Source: Ruminococcaceae bacterium UBA3451 (lineage in GTDB: Bacteria; Bacillota; Clostridia; Oscillospirales; Acutalibacteraceae). Taken from it: DNA of 15,458 nucleotides. Position 1 is the first letter of the stretch. Each line of letters starts with the position of its first letter. Both the position numbers and the translations under genes were made by a program. The notes beneath the pieces were generated by a model. That model did no database searches, was not told where the DNA came from, and saw nothing but the letters and a program-made list of their open reading frames with translations. Location: NCBI GenBank assembly GCA_002378845.1, contig DFRY01000053.1, positions 73,053-88,510 of the forward strand, read 5' to 3'. Below are positions 1-7,022 of this stretch, piece by piece.

Positions 1-180
1 GTTATGTTTGTTTGCACAACCGGCCTGTACCTGAACACATTCTGGATGGTCTTTGCGGCGATTGCGCTCTTAATCGGCGGCGGCAGAACCCTGGGCCTTG
101 ATTACTACGCAATGCCGTTCCTGAAAAAACACTGGAAAAATGTAAAATTTGCAAGAAAGTCATATTTATACAATGATTAA
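1..180 (+). CDS. C-terminal fragment of a DoxX-like membrane protein, probably the tail of an Ndh2-type NADH dehydrogenase
   Basis: The window opens inside this gene; frame 1 reads 59 residues to a TAA at 178-180. The visible part is a hydrophobic helix (about residues 5-28) followed by GGGRTLGLDYYAMPFL and a basic tail. A G-G-R-x-L-G-L-D-Y-Y sequence just after the last helix is typical of the end of DoxX/DoxD-family membrane proteins. In Listeria-type EET loci the membrane-anchored NADH dehydrogenase Ndh2 carries an extra C-terminal membrane region and sits next to the same partners found downstream here. I therefore infer that this is either the end of a fused Ndh2 or a separate DoxX protein beside it. 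The stop overlaps the likely ATG of the next gene (173) by 8 bases, which suggests translational coupling. The catalytic part lies outside the window, so the Ndh2 assignment is not proven. Confidence 0.6.
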   Translation, partial: VMFVCTTGLYLNTFWMVFAAIALLIGGGRTLGLDYYAMPFLKKHWKNVKFARKSYLYND

Positions 181-1153
181 TGAAAATGTTACAGAAACCA
201 CTGTAGACAATTTTATATCGTTTTCACAGGCAACGGAACTGGTGAAGGATGAGGTGGGCAGACTGCTGTCCGCCTCACCCAAAACGGTTCGCATCTATAC
301 GCAGCATTTAACACTTTCTTGGGGCAAGTTTATCCGTGCATTTTCGCTTTTTGCCTGTGCAGAGGATAAAGAGGGCCGCATTCATCCCAATGCGATAAAA
401 TTTGCATCTGCAATTGAAATTCTTCACCTTGCCACACTTGTGCATGACGACGTGATTGACAATGCCAAGCTGCGCAGGGGCGTTATTACACTGCATAAAA
501 AATTCGGCCGTAAAACGGCGGTAATCTGCGGCGATTATCTTTTTTGTCTGGCGCTTCAGCAGGCGTCTTCCGTACCAAACCGGAAGGACTATGTTGATTT
601 TGACATGCCGGACTATATGGGAAGAATATGTCTTGGCGAATTGAAGCAGAATCAGAACAACTTTAATATGGATCTTTCTGTTTTCAATTACCTGAAAATC
701 ATATCGGGGAAAACGGCGGCGCTGTTTGAAGCTTCTTTTTACGCGGGGGCGGTTCTCTGCGAGGAAACAAAAGAGGAAATTAACCGGTATGTTCGTCTCG
801 GCCATTACATCGGCATGATTTTTCAGCTGACTGATGACTGCATCGATTTTGAAGCGCCGCAGCAGTTGGCAAAAAAGCCGGTTCAGTCCGACTTTGAACA
901 AGGAGTCATTACGCTTCCTTTGATTTATGCGTTTCAAAAACAAAACGAGTTCAAAGAGAAAGCAAGGGCTTCTGAAGTTTCAAGGAGTGAAATTAACACC
1001 GCGGTTTTTGAAACCGGCGGGTTGAGCTACACTCGGATGGTGTCAAAAAAATATTACGATAAAGCTTTACACATTATTCAGGAACTGAACGCGGCAGAAG
1101 GGAAAAAGGAAAGGCTGAAATCTATTTTAGATAAAGCTTACAAAGGGCTTTAA
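173..1153 (+). CDS. Polyprenyl diphosphate synthase (DmkB/HepT-like, class I trans-isoprenyl synthase)
   Basis: This gene encodes about 326 residues, a normal length for a long-chain trans-prenyl diphosphate synthase. The first aspartate-rich motif, HDDVID, has its acidic residues at about 92, 93 and 96, followed by the conserved LRRG and a GDYLF motif. The second, QLTDDCIDFE, lies at about 218-227 and is followed by a K-P-x-x-x-D-x-x-x-G-x-x-T-L-P stretch. These motifs bind the Mg-pyrophosphates of allylic and homoallylic substrates. Small residues just before the first motif (A-T-L-V-H) fit a long product chain. The enzyme would supply the isoprenoid tail for the prenyltransferase directly downstream. 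I chose ATG 173, which overlaps the upstream stop; a TTG at 149 in the same frame would add eight residues but has no clear ribosome site. The corresponding Listeria EET gene is called dmkB. Confidence 0.88.
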   Translation: MINENVTETTVDNFISFSQATELVKDEVGRLLSASPKTVRIYTQHLTLSWGKFIRAFSLFACAEDKEGRIHPNAIKFASAIEILHLATLVHDDVIDNAKLRRGVITLHKKFGRKTAVICGDYLFCLALQQASSVPNRKDYVDFDMPDYMGRICLGELKQNQNNFNMDLSVFNYLKIISGKTAALFEASFYAGAVLCEETKEEINRYVRLGHYIGMIFQLTDDCIDFEAPQQLAKKPVQSDFEQGVITLPLIYAFQKQNEFKEKARASEVSRSEINTAVFETGGLSYTRMVSKKYYDKALHIIQELNAAEGKKERLKSILDKAYKGL

Positions 1154-2065
1154 GTGATTCAAATGGTAAAAAATTTTATCGAATTTGTTGAAATTCGAAC
1201 CAAAATCACCAGTGTCTTTACATTTCTTATGACGGTTGCTTATCTGTTTTACCGCAAGCAGCCGATTAACGGAACACTGACCCTGATTTTTTTCGCCTCC
1301 ATGTTCCTGTTCGATTTAACAACTACGGCAATTAACAATTACGTTGATACCAAGACAAACGGTCAGATTCTTCCGTTTCAGCGGCAAACTGCCCTGCGGA
1401 TTATTTGGGCGCTTTTTGTTCTGAGCACATTGCTCGGCCTGTGCCTTGCATACCTTACAGACGTGGTTGTTTTGCTCCTTGGCGGCCTTTGTTTTCTGTG
1501 CGGTGTATTTTACACGTACGGGCCGCTGCCTATTTCGCGGCAGCCGCTCGGTGAAATTTTCTCCGGGCTGTTTTATGGGCTGCTGCTGCCGTTTATCCTG
1601 CTGTATATTAACACGCCGGCGGGAACTTATTTTTCGCTGCAGTTTGCCAGCGGAGCCATAACCCTGAATGTGCATATTTTCCCGATGCTGACGGTGCTGC
1701 TCCTTTCGGTTATTCCGGTCTGTGCAACGGCAAATATCATGCTTGCCAATAATATTTGCGATGTGGAAAAGGACATTCTTGTAAATCGCTTCACATTGCC
1801 GTATTACCTTGGGAAAAAATCGCTTGCTGTATTTGCGGGGCTTTATTACGCCACGTATGCCGCAACGGTTCTTATGGTGATTTTGAAAATCCTGTCGCCG
1901 GTATGTCTGCTTTCCCTTCTTACGATTGTTCCGGTTCAAAAAAACATCGGCCGGTTTATGAAAAAGCAGGTGAAAGCGGAAACCTTTGTGATTTCGGTGA
2001 AAAATTTTATGATTATCATGGGGGCAAACAGTTTCCTGATATTCGTCAGCGGCCTTCTGGGCTAA
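1154..2065 (+). CDS. UbiA-superfamily prenyltransferase, MenA/DmkA-like (demethylmenaquinone synthesis)
   Basis: The 303-residue product is very hydrophobic, with roughly eight or nine membrane helices, as in UbiA-family enzymes. Two polar motifs mark the active site. NNYVDTKTN (about 61-69) replaces the usual N-D-x-x-D-x-x-x-D, and NNICDVEKD (about 199-207) provides the second D-x-x-x-D. The N-N-x-x-D-x-x-x-D pattern in the second motif resembles MenA, which attaches a prenyl chain to 1,4-dihydroxy-2-naphthoate with loss of CO2. In Listeria a second MenA-type enzyme (DmkA) makes the quinone dedicated to EET, and I infer that role here. The GTG at 1154 directly follows the upstream TAA and has AAAGGG six bases before it; ATG 1163 is a weaker alternative. 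The first motif has Asn where Asp is usual, so the substrate could differ from MenA. Confidence 0.82.
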   Translation: MIQMVKNFIEFVEIRTKITSVFTFLMTVAYLFYRKQPINGTLTLIFFASMFLFDLTTTAINNYVDTKTNGQILPFQRQTALRIIWALFVLSTLLGLCLAYLTDVVVLLLGGLCFLCGVFYTYGPLPISRQPLGEIFSGLFYGLLLPFILLYINTPAGTYFSLQFASGAITLNVHIFPMLTVLLLSVIPVCATANIMLANNICDVEKDILVNRFTLPYYLGKKSLAVFAGLYYATYAATVLMVILKILSPVCLLSLLTIVPVQKNIGRFMKKQVKAETFVISVKNFMIIMGANSFLIFVSGLLG

Positions 2066-2080
2066 AACGGAGCCTTATCA

Positions 2081-2470
2081 ATGAAATTTATAAAAAAATC
2101 AGACCTTATTATTTTAGCGGTTGTACTGGTTGTCTGCTCGGTGGCGTGGTACTCTTACCAGAATATTTTTGGGAAGCGGCCCGCTCAGGCGGAGATTTAT
2201 TATAACTCAAAATTAGTACAAACGGTAGATTTAACCGCCGGGGTGGATAGAAGATTTTCCATTGAGCAAAATAAAAACGTGGTTTTTCATGTGTTTAAAG
2301 ATGGAAGTATCGATTTTGAAGAATCCGATTGCCCGGATAAAATATGCATTAAGGCAGGAAAGCTTCATACCATTGGGGAAAGTGCCGCCTGCCTTCCAAA
2401 CGGCATCGTGTTGAAAATTGTTGCAAAGGGTCAGCGCAGTGCGGATGATCTGGATCTTGTGGTCGGTTAG
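2081..2470 (+). CDS. eetA: Membrane-anchored NusG-domain-II protein (EetA-like)
   Basis: This 129-residue protein has one N-terminal membrane helix (about 8-28) followed by a small beta-rich domain of the NusG domain II family. The family signature is clear: S-D-C-P-D-K-I-C (C84, C89), a G-E-S-A-A-C (C104), then L-P-N. The helix orientation puts the domain on the outer face of the membrane. Such proteins sit beside Gx-transporter proteins, ApbE and FMN-binding lipoproteins in many Firmicutes, and the equivalent in the Listeria EET locus is EetA, a membrane component of unknown mechanism. The GGAG ribosome site at 2069-2072 is eight bases before the ATG. It has nothing to do with transcription despite the domain name. 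Family membership is firm; the EET role is inferred from the neighbours. Confidence 0.85.
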   Translation: MKFIKKSDLIILAVVLVVCSVAWYSYQNIFGKRPAQAEIYYNSKLVQTVDLTAGVDRRFSIEQNKNVVFHVFKDGSIDFEESDCPDKICIKAGKLHTIGESAACLPNGIVLKIVAKGQRSADDLDLVVG

Positions 2471-2482
2471 GAAAGGCGTATT

Positions 2483-3025
2483 ATGGCTGAAAAAAAGTTA
2501 CCAGATCGAACCATTAACTCGATCAGAATTAAACGCATGGTTTTAACAGGGCTGCTTTTTGCGGTTGTTTTGGTTCTTGCCGTTGTGGAAAATGAATTGC
2601 AAATTCCCGTTCCCGTTCCGGGCATTAAGCTCGGGTTATCCAACATTGTTGTAATGTATTCCCTGTTCTTTGTAGAAAAGAAGGAGGCGCTGCTTTTGGC
2701 GGTGCTGAAAGCGCTGTTTGTTTTTTTAACAAGGGGCGCGGTGGCAGCTTTGCTCAGCTTGTGCGGCGGCTTGCTTTCCGTTTCGGTTATGATTATTTTT
2801 CTCCTGATTTTTAAGGAAAAAATTTCATACCTGATGATCAGCATTTTAGGCGCGGTTTCGCATAATGTGGGGCAGATCATCGCTATTTCCTTTATCTACA
2901 CGAACATATTTGTATGGGCATATTTCCCGGTGCTGCTCATTTCGGGCATTATTGCGGGCGTTGCAACATCAACTCTTCTCAAGGTTACTCTTCCGGCCTT
3001 AAAAAGGCTCGGCTTTAAGCAATAG
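2483..3025 (+). CDS. eetB: Gx transporter family membrane protein (EetB-like; 'heptaprenyl diphosphate synthase component I' family)
   Basis: This 180-residue protein has five or six predicted membrane helices and an architecture similar to the substrate-binding S components of ECF transporters. The conserved family stretch reads N-E-L-Q-I-P-V-P-V-P-G-I-K-L-G-L-S-N-I (about 37-55), followed by a long helical region with a TRGAVAALLSLCGG segment. The family is often labelled 'heptaprenyl diphosphate synthase component I' in databases, but it contains no aspartate-rich prenyl synthase motif and is plainly an integral membrane protein. It lies 12 bases after the EetA-like gene, with a GGAAAGG ribosome site at 2470-2476. 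In Listeria EetA and EetB are both needed for EET and are thought to link quinone to the extracellular flavoproteins. The family is clear; the molecular function remains unknown. Confidence 0.85.
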   Translation: MAEKKLPDRTINSIRIKRMVLTGLLFAVVLVLAVVENELQIPVPVPGIKLGLSNIVVMYSLFFVEKKEALLLAVLKALFVFLTRGAVAALLSLCGGLLSVSVMIIFLLIFKEKISYLMISILGAVSHNVGQIIAISFIYTNIFVWAYFPVLLISGIIAGVATSTLLKVTLPALKRLGFKQ

Positions 3026-3059
3026 AGGAACATATTCTAAAGAAATTTGGAGGATCAAT

Positions 3060-4139
3060 ATGAAAAAGACACTTGCACTCGTACTCGCGGCAGCTATTTC
3101 CGTTTTCACAATGGCTGGCTGCGGCTCCCAGTCCACCGCTAGCAGTGCTGCTCCGGCCTCTCAGGCTCCGGCAAGCTCCGCTGCAGAAGCATCTTCCGCA
3201 GCTGCCGGCACAACTTCCGGTGTAAAAACCGGTCTTGCAGTCATCACTTCCGCTGCCAGCTCCACTCCGGTTAAGGACGGAAAAGGCCTTGCAGAAGCTG
3301 ACTCCACCGTTGTTGCTGTTACAGTTGACAAAGACGGCAAAATCGTAAAATGCGTTATCGATGCTGTTCAGGCGAAGGTTAACTTCTCTGACGCAGGCAA
3401 GCTCCTCACCCCGCTTGACACCGTTGTGAAGTCCAAGCAGGAACTCGGCCCGGACTACGGCCTCGGCAAAGCTTCCGGCATCAAGAAGGAATGGAATGAA
3501 CAGGCTGACGCTTTCGCAAAGTATGTTGTCGGCAAAACTGCAGACGAAGTAAAGGGCATTGCTGTTAGCTCTGAAGGCAAAGCAACCGATGCTGAACTCA
3601 CTGCATCCGTTACAATCCATGTTGGCGATTTCATCAGCGCAGTTCAGAAGGCTGTTGCTAACGCACAGGATCTTGGCGCAGGCGCAGACGATAAGCTGGG
3701 CCTCGGCATTGACACCAGCGTTGCAAAATCCGATGAAGTTGGCGACAAAGACGGCGTTGTAGAAGCAGATTCTTACTTCACCGCTACTACAGTCGGCGCA
3801 GACGGCAAAATCACAAGCTGCGTAATCGACGCAGTACAGCCGAAGATCACCTTCGACAAAACCGGCAAAATCACTTCCGACCTGAAGGCTGAAATTAAGA
3901 CAAAGGACGAACTCGGCCCGGCATACGGCATGAAGTCCGCTTCCAAAATCGGCAAAGAGTGGAACGAAGAAGCTGCTGCTTTCGCAAAATATGTTATTGG
4001 CAAGACCGCTGACGAAGTGAAGGGCATTGCTGTAAACGACAAGGGCGAAACTACAGACAAAGATCTGACCGCTTCTGTTACAATTTCCATCGGTGACTTT
4101 ATGACAATCATCGACAAGGCAGTTGCCAGCGCGAAATAA
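3060..4139 (+). CDS. Secreted lipoprotein with two tandem FMN-binding-like domains (PplA-like)
   Basis: The 359-residue product has a signal peptide ending in a lipobox, with lipidated Cys21 (T-M-A-G-C). An Ala/Ser linker follows (about 22-55), suited to spanning the cell wall. Two homologous domains occupy about 57-202 and 213-358, with an exact 156-residue period: Cys98 matches Cys254 and GKTADEVKGIAV matches at 158 and 314. Each contains a D-G-K-I-x-x-C-V-I-D-A-V-Q segment like the strand region of FMN-binding domains. Listeria PplA also has two FMN domains flavinylated by ApbE-type FmnB, encoded here by the next gene. The usual flavinylation motif (S-G-A-T) is absent; each domain has LTASVTI instead (from 180 and 336). 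A strong GGAGG site (3049-3053), biased codons and a downstream terminator suggest abundant synthesis. The lipoprotein call is firm; the FMN cofactor is inferred. Confidence 0.78.
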   Translation: MKKTLALVLAAAISVFTMAGCGSQSTASSAAPASQAPASSAAEASSAAAGTTSGVKTGLAVITSAASSTPVKDGKGLAEADSTVVAVTVDKDGKIVKCVIDAVQAKVNFSDAGKLLTPLDTVVKSKQELGPDYGLGKASGIKKEWNEQADAFAKYVVGKTADEVKGIAVSSEGKATDAELTASVTIHVGDFISAVQKAVANAQDLGAGADDKLGLGIDTSVAKSDEVGDKDGVVEADSYFTATTVGADGKITSCVIDAVQPKITFDKTGKITSDLKAEIKTKDELGPAYGMKSASKIGKEWNEEAAAFAKYVIGKTADEVKGIAVNDKGETTDKDLTASVTISIGDFMTIIDKAVASAK

Positions 4140-4166
4140 GCTGAATTTAATTCACGACTGATTCAC

Positions 4167-4200
4167 GAGAGGTAGATTTATGTCTACCTCTCCATTTTTT
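4167..4200 (+). terminator. Intrinsic terminator between the PplA-like gene and apbE
   Basis: A perfect 10-bp inverted repeat (GAGAGGTAGA at 4167-4176, its complement at 4183-4192) with a 6-base loop is followed by CA and six T residues ending at 4200. The apbE ribosome site GAGGTGG starts at the very next base (4201). The hairpin lies between two genes that plainly belong together, so it probably ends most transcripts after the PplA-like gene and lets a fraction read through to apbE. Confidence 0.85.
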
Positions 4201-4211
4201 GAGGTGGAAAA

Positions 4212-5267
4212 TTGGTTAAGAAATCTCTTGCGATTCTCCTGACTTTGGCGCTTGTTCTGCAGCTTTCTGCATGCGGTACAGGCAGTGCAAACACAAAGAC
4301 GCGTTATGAAGCGCAGTTTTTGCAGCTTTTTGATACGGAAACTGAAATTGTTGGTTACACGGAAACCAAAGAAGAGTTCACAAACTTTTCTAACCTGATT
4401 TATAATAATCTGAAAGTTTATCATGAACTTTACGATATTTATGACACGTATCCCGACATCAATAATATAAAAACGATTAACGACAACGCGGGGAAAAAAC
4501 CGGTGAAGGTCGATCAAAAAATTATTGATCTGCTCCTTCTGGCAAAACAGGAAGACAAAGCAACGGGCGGTGCCTGCAACGTGGCTTTGGGTTCCGTGCT
4601 TTCTATTTGGCATAAGTATCGGGAAGCTGGAATTGACGACCCGGATCATGCCGAGCTGCCGCCAATGAGCGACTTAAAAGCAGCTGCGGAGCATACCGAT
4701 ATTAACGATGTCATTATTGATGAAAAAGCTTCTACCGTTTATCTTTCCGACCCGAAAATGAGCCTTGACGTAGGCGCGATTGCAAAAGGCTATGCTACGG
4801 AACAGGTTTGTCAAATTGCGATGAAAAGCGGCTACAACTCCGGTCTGATCAGCGTGGGCGGAAATGTTCGGGCAATTGGGAACAAAGGGGTTAACAATGA
4901 GCAGTGGAATGTCGGGATTCAGAACCCGGACCTCAGCAGCAGCCAAAAGTCGTTAAACACGGTTCTTTTAACGAACGAGGCTCTTGTTTCCAGCGGTATT
5001 TATGAACGGTATTATACGGTGAACGGTAAGAATTATCATCATATTATCGATCAAAAAACACTCATGCCATCCACCTATTTTAAGCAGGTTACCATCCTGT
5101 GCAAAGATTCCGGCAAGGCGGACGCGCTTTCTACCGCGGTTTTCAACATGCCGTTTGACCAGGGCCTGAAGTTTATTGAAAGCCAGCCGGATACCGATGC
5201 TATGTGGGTTTTTCCGGACGGTTCCATTCATTACAGCAAGAATTTTCAGAACTATATTAAAAAATAG
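4212..5267 (+). CDS. apbE: FAD:protein FMN transferase lipoprotein (ApbE family, FmnB-like)
   Basis: This 351-residue enzyme moves FMN from FAD onto a Thr/Ser hydroxyl of target proteins outside the membrane. A signal peptide ends in the lipobox L-S-A-C with lipid-bearing Cys21. ApbE family landmarks follow in order: a T-G-G-A-C-N-V-A segment (118-125), LDVGAIAKGYA with the conserved Asp186 (185-195), SVGGNVRAIG (214-223), YHHIID (275-280), and the metal-binding D-A-L-S-T near 304-308. The length is normal for the family. The start is the TTG at 4212, directly after the terminator, with GAGGTGG at 4201-4207 as ribosome site; no ATG is near. The upstream PplA-like lipoprotein is its likely substrate, as FmnB modifies PplA in Listeria. 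Weak TTG initiation plus the preceding terminator suggest low expression, as expected for a modifying enzyme. Confidence 0.93.
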   Translation: MVKKSLAILLTLALVLQLSACGTGSANTKTRYEAQFLQLFDTETEIVGYTETKEEFTNFSNLIYNNLKVYHELYDIYDTYPDINNIKTINDNAGKKPVKVDQKIIDLLLLAKQEDKATGGACNVALGSVLSIWHKYREAGIDDPDHAELPPMSDLKAAAEHTDINDVIIDEKASTVYLSDPKMSLDVGAIAKGYATEQVCQIAMKSGYNSGLISVGGNVRAIGNKGVNNEQWNVGIQNPDLSSSQKSLNTVLLTNEALVSSGIYERYYTVNGKNYHHIIDQKTLMPSTYFKQVTILCKDSGKADALSTAVFNMPFDQGLKFIESQPDTDAMWVFPDGSIHYSKNFQNYIKK

Positions 5268-5298
5268 AGTACGGATTTGTAAACAAAATGGGATTAAT

Positions 5299-5303
5299 GG
5301 GGG
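5299..5303 (+). promoter_or_regulatory. Ribosome binding site deciding the ubiD start
   Basis: A run of five G residues ends at 5303. It directly abuts the ATG at 5304 but stands six bases before the in-frame ATG at 5310, so translation most likely begins at 5310. The resulting N-terminus (MLHDLQDFVKKLE) also matches the usual start of UbiD proteins. Confidence 0.6.
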
Positions 5304-5309
5304 ATGCGG

Positions 5310-7022
5310 ATGTTACATGATTTGCAGGACTTTGTGAAAAAGCTGGAGTCCGAAGGGGAATTGAAACAGATTGATGCCGAAGTTTCCCCAGAACTGGAAA
5401 TTACGGAAATTACCGATCGTGTTTCGAAAGCGAACGGCCCTGCGCTTTTGTTCCGCAATGTGACCGGTTCCCGGTACCCTGTGCTGATGAACGCGATGGG
5501 CAGCTATAAAAGGATGAACCTGGGGCTTGGCGCGGAAAATCTGGACGATATTGCCGCGGAAATCGAACAGTATATCGATCTGAAAAATTACCTTTCTATT
5601 TCTAAACTAATTCAAAGCATTCCGCGTCTGTTTCGTCTGCTTCACGTATTTCCAAAGCGAAGCCATTTTCGCGGCGCGTGCCAGAAAGTCATTGAAAGGG
5701 ATGTCGACCTTTCCACGCTTCCGGTTTTGCAATGCTGGCCGGAGGACGCCGGGCGTTTTTTCACCCTGCCCCTCGTTTTTACCAAAGATATCCGTACTAA
5801 ACAGCAGAATGTCGGAATGTACCGTTTGCAGGTTCTCGATAAAACCAGCACGGGCATGCACTGGCACAAGCACAAGGACGGTTCCGAAATTTACCGCGGC
5901 TATGCCGAAGCAAAACAAAAAATGCCGATTTCCGTTGCGCTGGGCTGCGACCCGGCAATCACCTATTCCGCGACCGCGCCGCTGCCGAAAATGATTGATG
6001 AAATGATGATGGCGGGTTGGCTCAGAAAGTCGCGGGTGAAAATGGTCAAAAGCATTACCAATGATATTTACGTTCCCGCCAACGCGGAAATTGTATTGGA
6101 AGGCTATGTTGACCCGGCAGAGGAACTGGTGCTGGAAGGGCCCTTTGGTGACCATACCGGTTATTATTCGCTTGCGGATTATTATCCCCGTTTCCACGTT
6201 ACCTGCATTACGCATAAAAAAAATGCGATTTATCCCGCGACGGTGGTGGGCAAGCCTCCTATGGAGGATTGCTACATGGCGAAAGCGACGGAACGGATTT
6301 TCTTACCCCTTTTAAAAATGCAGATACCGGAACTGGTGGACTTGAATCTTCCGCTGGAAGGCGTGTTCCACAACTGCGCCATCGTTTCGGTTCGCGGCAA
6401 TTACCCCGGCAGTGCGCGAAAAGTAATGAACGCCATGTGGGGCATGGGGCAAATGATGTACACAAAGCTGATTGTCGCGGTGGAGGAAACGGTAGACGTG
6501 CAGAATTTGGCGGCGGTGCGCGACGCGGTTTTAAAAAACGTGAACGGCATGGCAAGTCTGTATCTCTCGGAAGGGCCGCTTGACGCGCTGGACCATTCCT
6601 CTGACCGCGCGCTTTACGGCAGCCGTCTGGGTGTGGATGCGACCCCTGTGCCCTGGCCTGCTTCAGAGGAGAATGTCACCAATACATTTCAAATTCTTCC
6701 TGTGGAAAAAAGCCAGCCCTTTCAGGGCAGGGAAGAATTAAAGGAGTTTATGAAGCAGCACTTTGACAAATTTACCATTGCGGTCGATTCCGACATAAAC
6801 CCAGGCGACCTGTCCACCGTAATGTGGAAGGTGTTTAATAATATCGACGCGAAACGGGACATCGTCCTGCTCGGCAGCCGAATCGGCATCGACGCAACCA
6901 AAAAGCTCCGGGAAGAGGGGCTGACCCGCGACTGGCCGAACGATATTGTAATGACAGATGCGGTAAAAACATATGTTGAGGAAAGGTGGAATGAATATGG
7001 TATTGGTGAAATTAATTCATAA
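5310..7022 (+). CDS. ubiD: UbiD-family prenylated-FMN decarboxylase, menaquinone type (MqnL-like)
   Basis: This protein of about 570 residues belongs to the UbiD family, which removes aromatic carboxyl groups reversibly using prenylated FMN. Signs include the N-terminal D-L-Q-D-F-V-x-x-L-E-x-x-G-E-L start, LPVLQCWPEDAGRFFTLPL (about 137-155), the cofactor-binding N-V-G-M-Y-R-L-Q (about 167-174) and VLEGPFGDHTGYY (about 274-286). The Arg of GMYR and the Glu and Asp of LEGPFGD occupy the positions of the known catalytic R-E-E/D triad. The cofactor maker UbiX is encoded two genes downstream and a UbiA-type prenyltransferase overlaps its 3' end. That trio matches the late futalosine steps: prenylation of 1,4-dihydroxy-6-naphthoate, then decarboxylation. 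It is longer than E. coli UbiD (about 497 residues). A substrate other than a naphthoate cannot be excluded. Confidence 0.88.
   Translation: MLHDLQDFVKKLESEGELKQIDAEVSPELEITEITDRVSKANGPALLFRNVTGSRYPVLMNAMGSYKRMNLGLGAENLDDIAAEIEQYIDLKNYLSISKLIQSIPRLFRLLHVFPKRSHFRGACQKVIERDVDLSTLPVLQCWPEDAGRFFTLPLVFTKDIRTKQQNVGMYRLQVLDKTSTGMHWHKHKDGSEIYRGYAEAKQKMPISVALGCDPAITYSATAPLPKMIDEMMMAGWLRKSRVKMVKSITNDIYVPANAEIVLEGYVDPAEELVLEGPFGDHTGYYSLADYYPRFHVTCITHKKNAIYPATVVGKPPMEDCYMAKATERIFLPLLKMQIPELVDLNLPLEGVFHNCAIVSVRGNYPGSARKVMNAMWGMGQMMYTKLIVAVEETVDVQNLAAVRDAVLKNVNGMASLYLSEGPLDALDHSSDRALYGSRLGVDATPVPWPASEENVTNTFQILPVEKSQPFQGREELKEFMKQHFDKFTIAVDSDINPGDLSTVMWKVFNNIDAKRDIVLLGSRIGIDATKKLREEGLTRDWPNDIVMTDAVKTYVEERWNEYGIGEINS

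Noticed and set aside
3010..3059. A separate promoter just before the PplA-like gene, based on TATTCT at 3033-3038
   Set aside because: No -35 box at an acceptable distance and the leader would be very short; a promoter inside the upstream gene is possible but I could not identify one.
3015..3620. A 201-codon minus-strand frame opposite the PplA-like gene
   Set aside because: Its Ser/Cys/Gly-rich translation is a shadow of the biased codons of the lipoprotein gene; no start signals and no recognisable domain.
5304..5309. ATG at 5304 as the ubiD start
   Set aside because: The G-run ribosome site abuts it with no spacer; ATG 5310 has normal spacing and the family-typical N-terminus.
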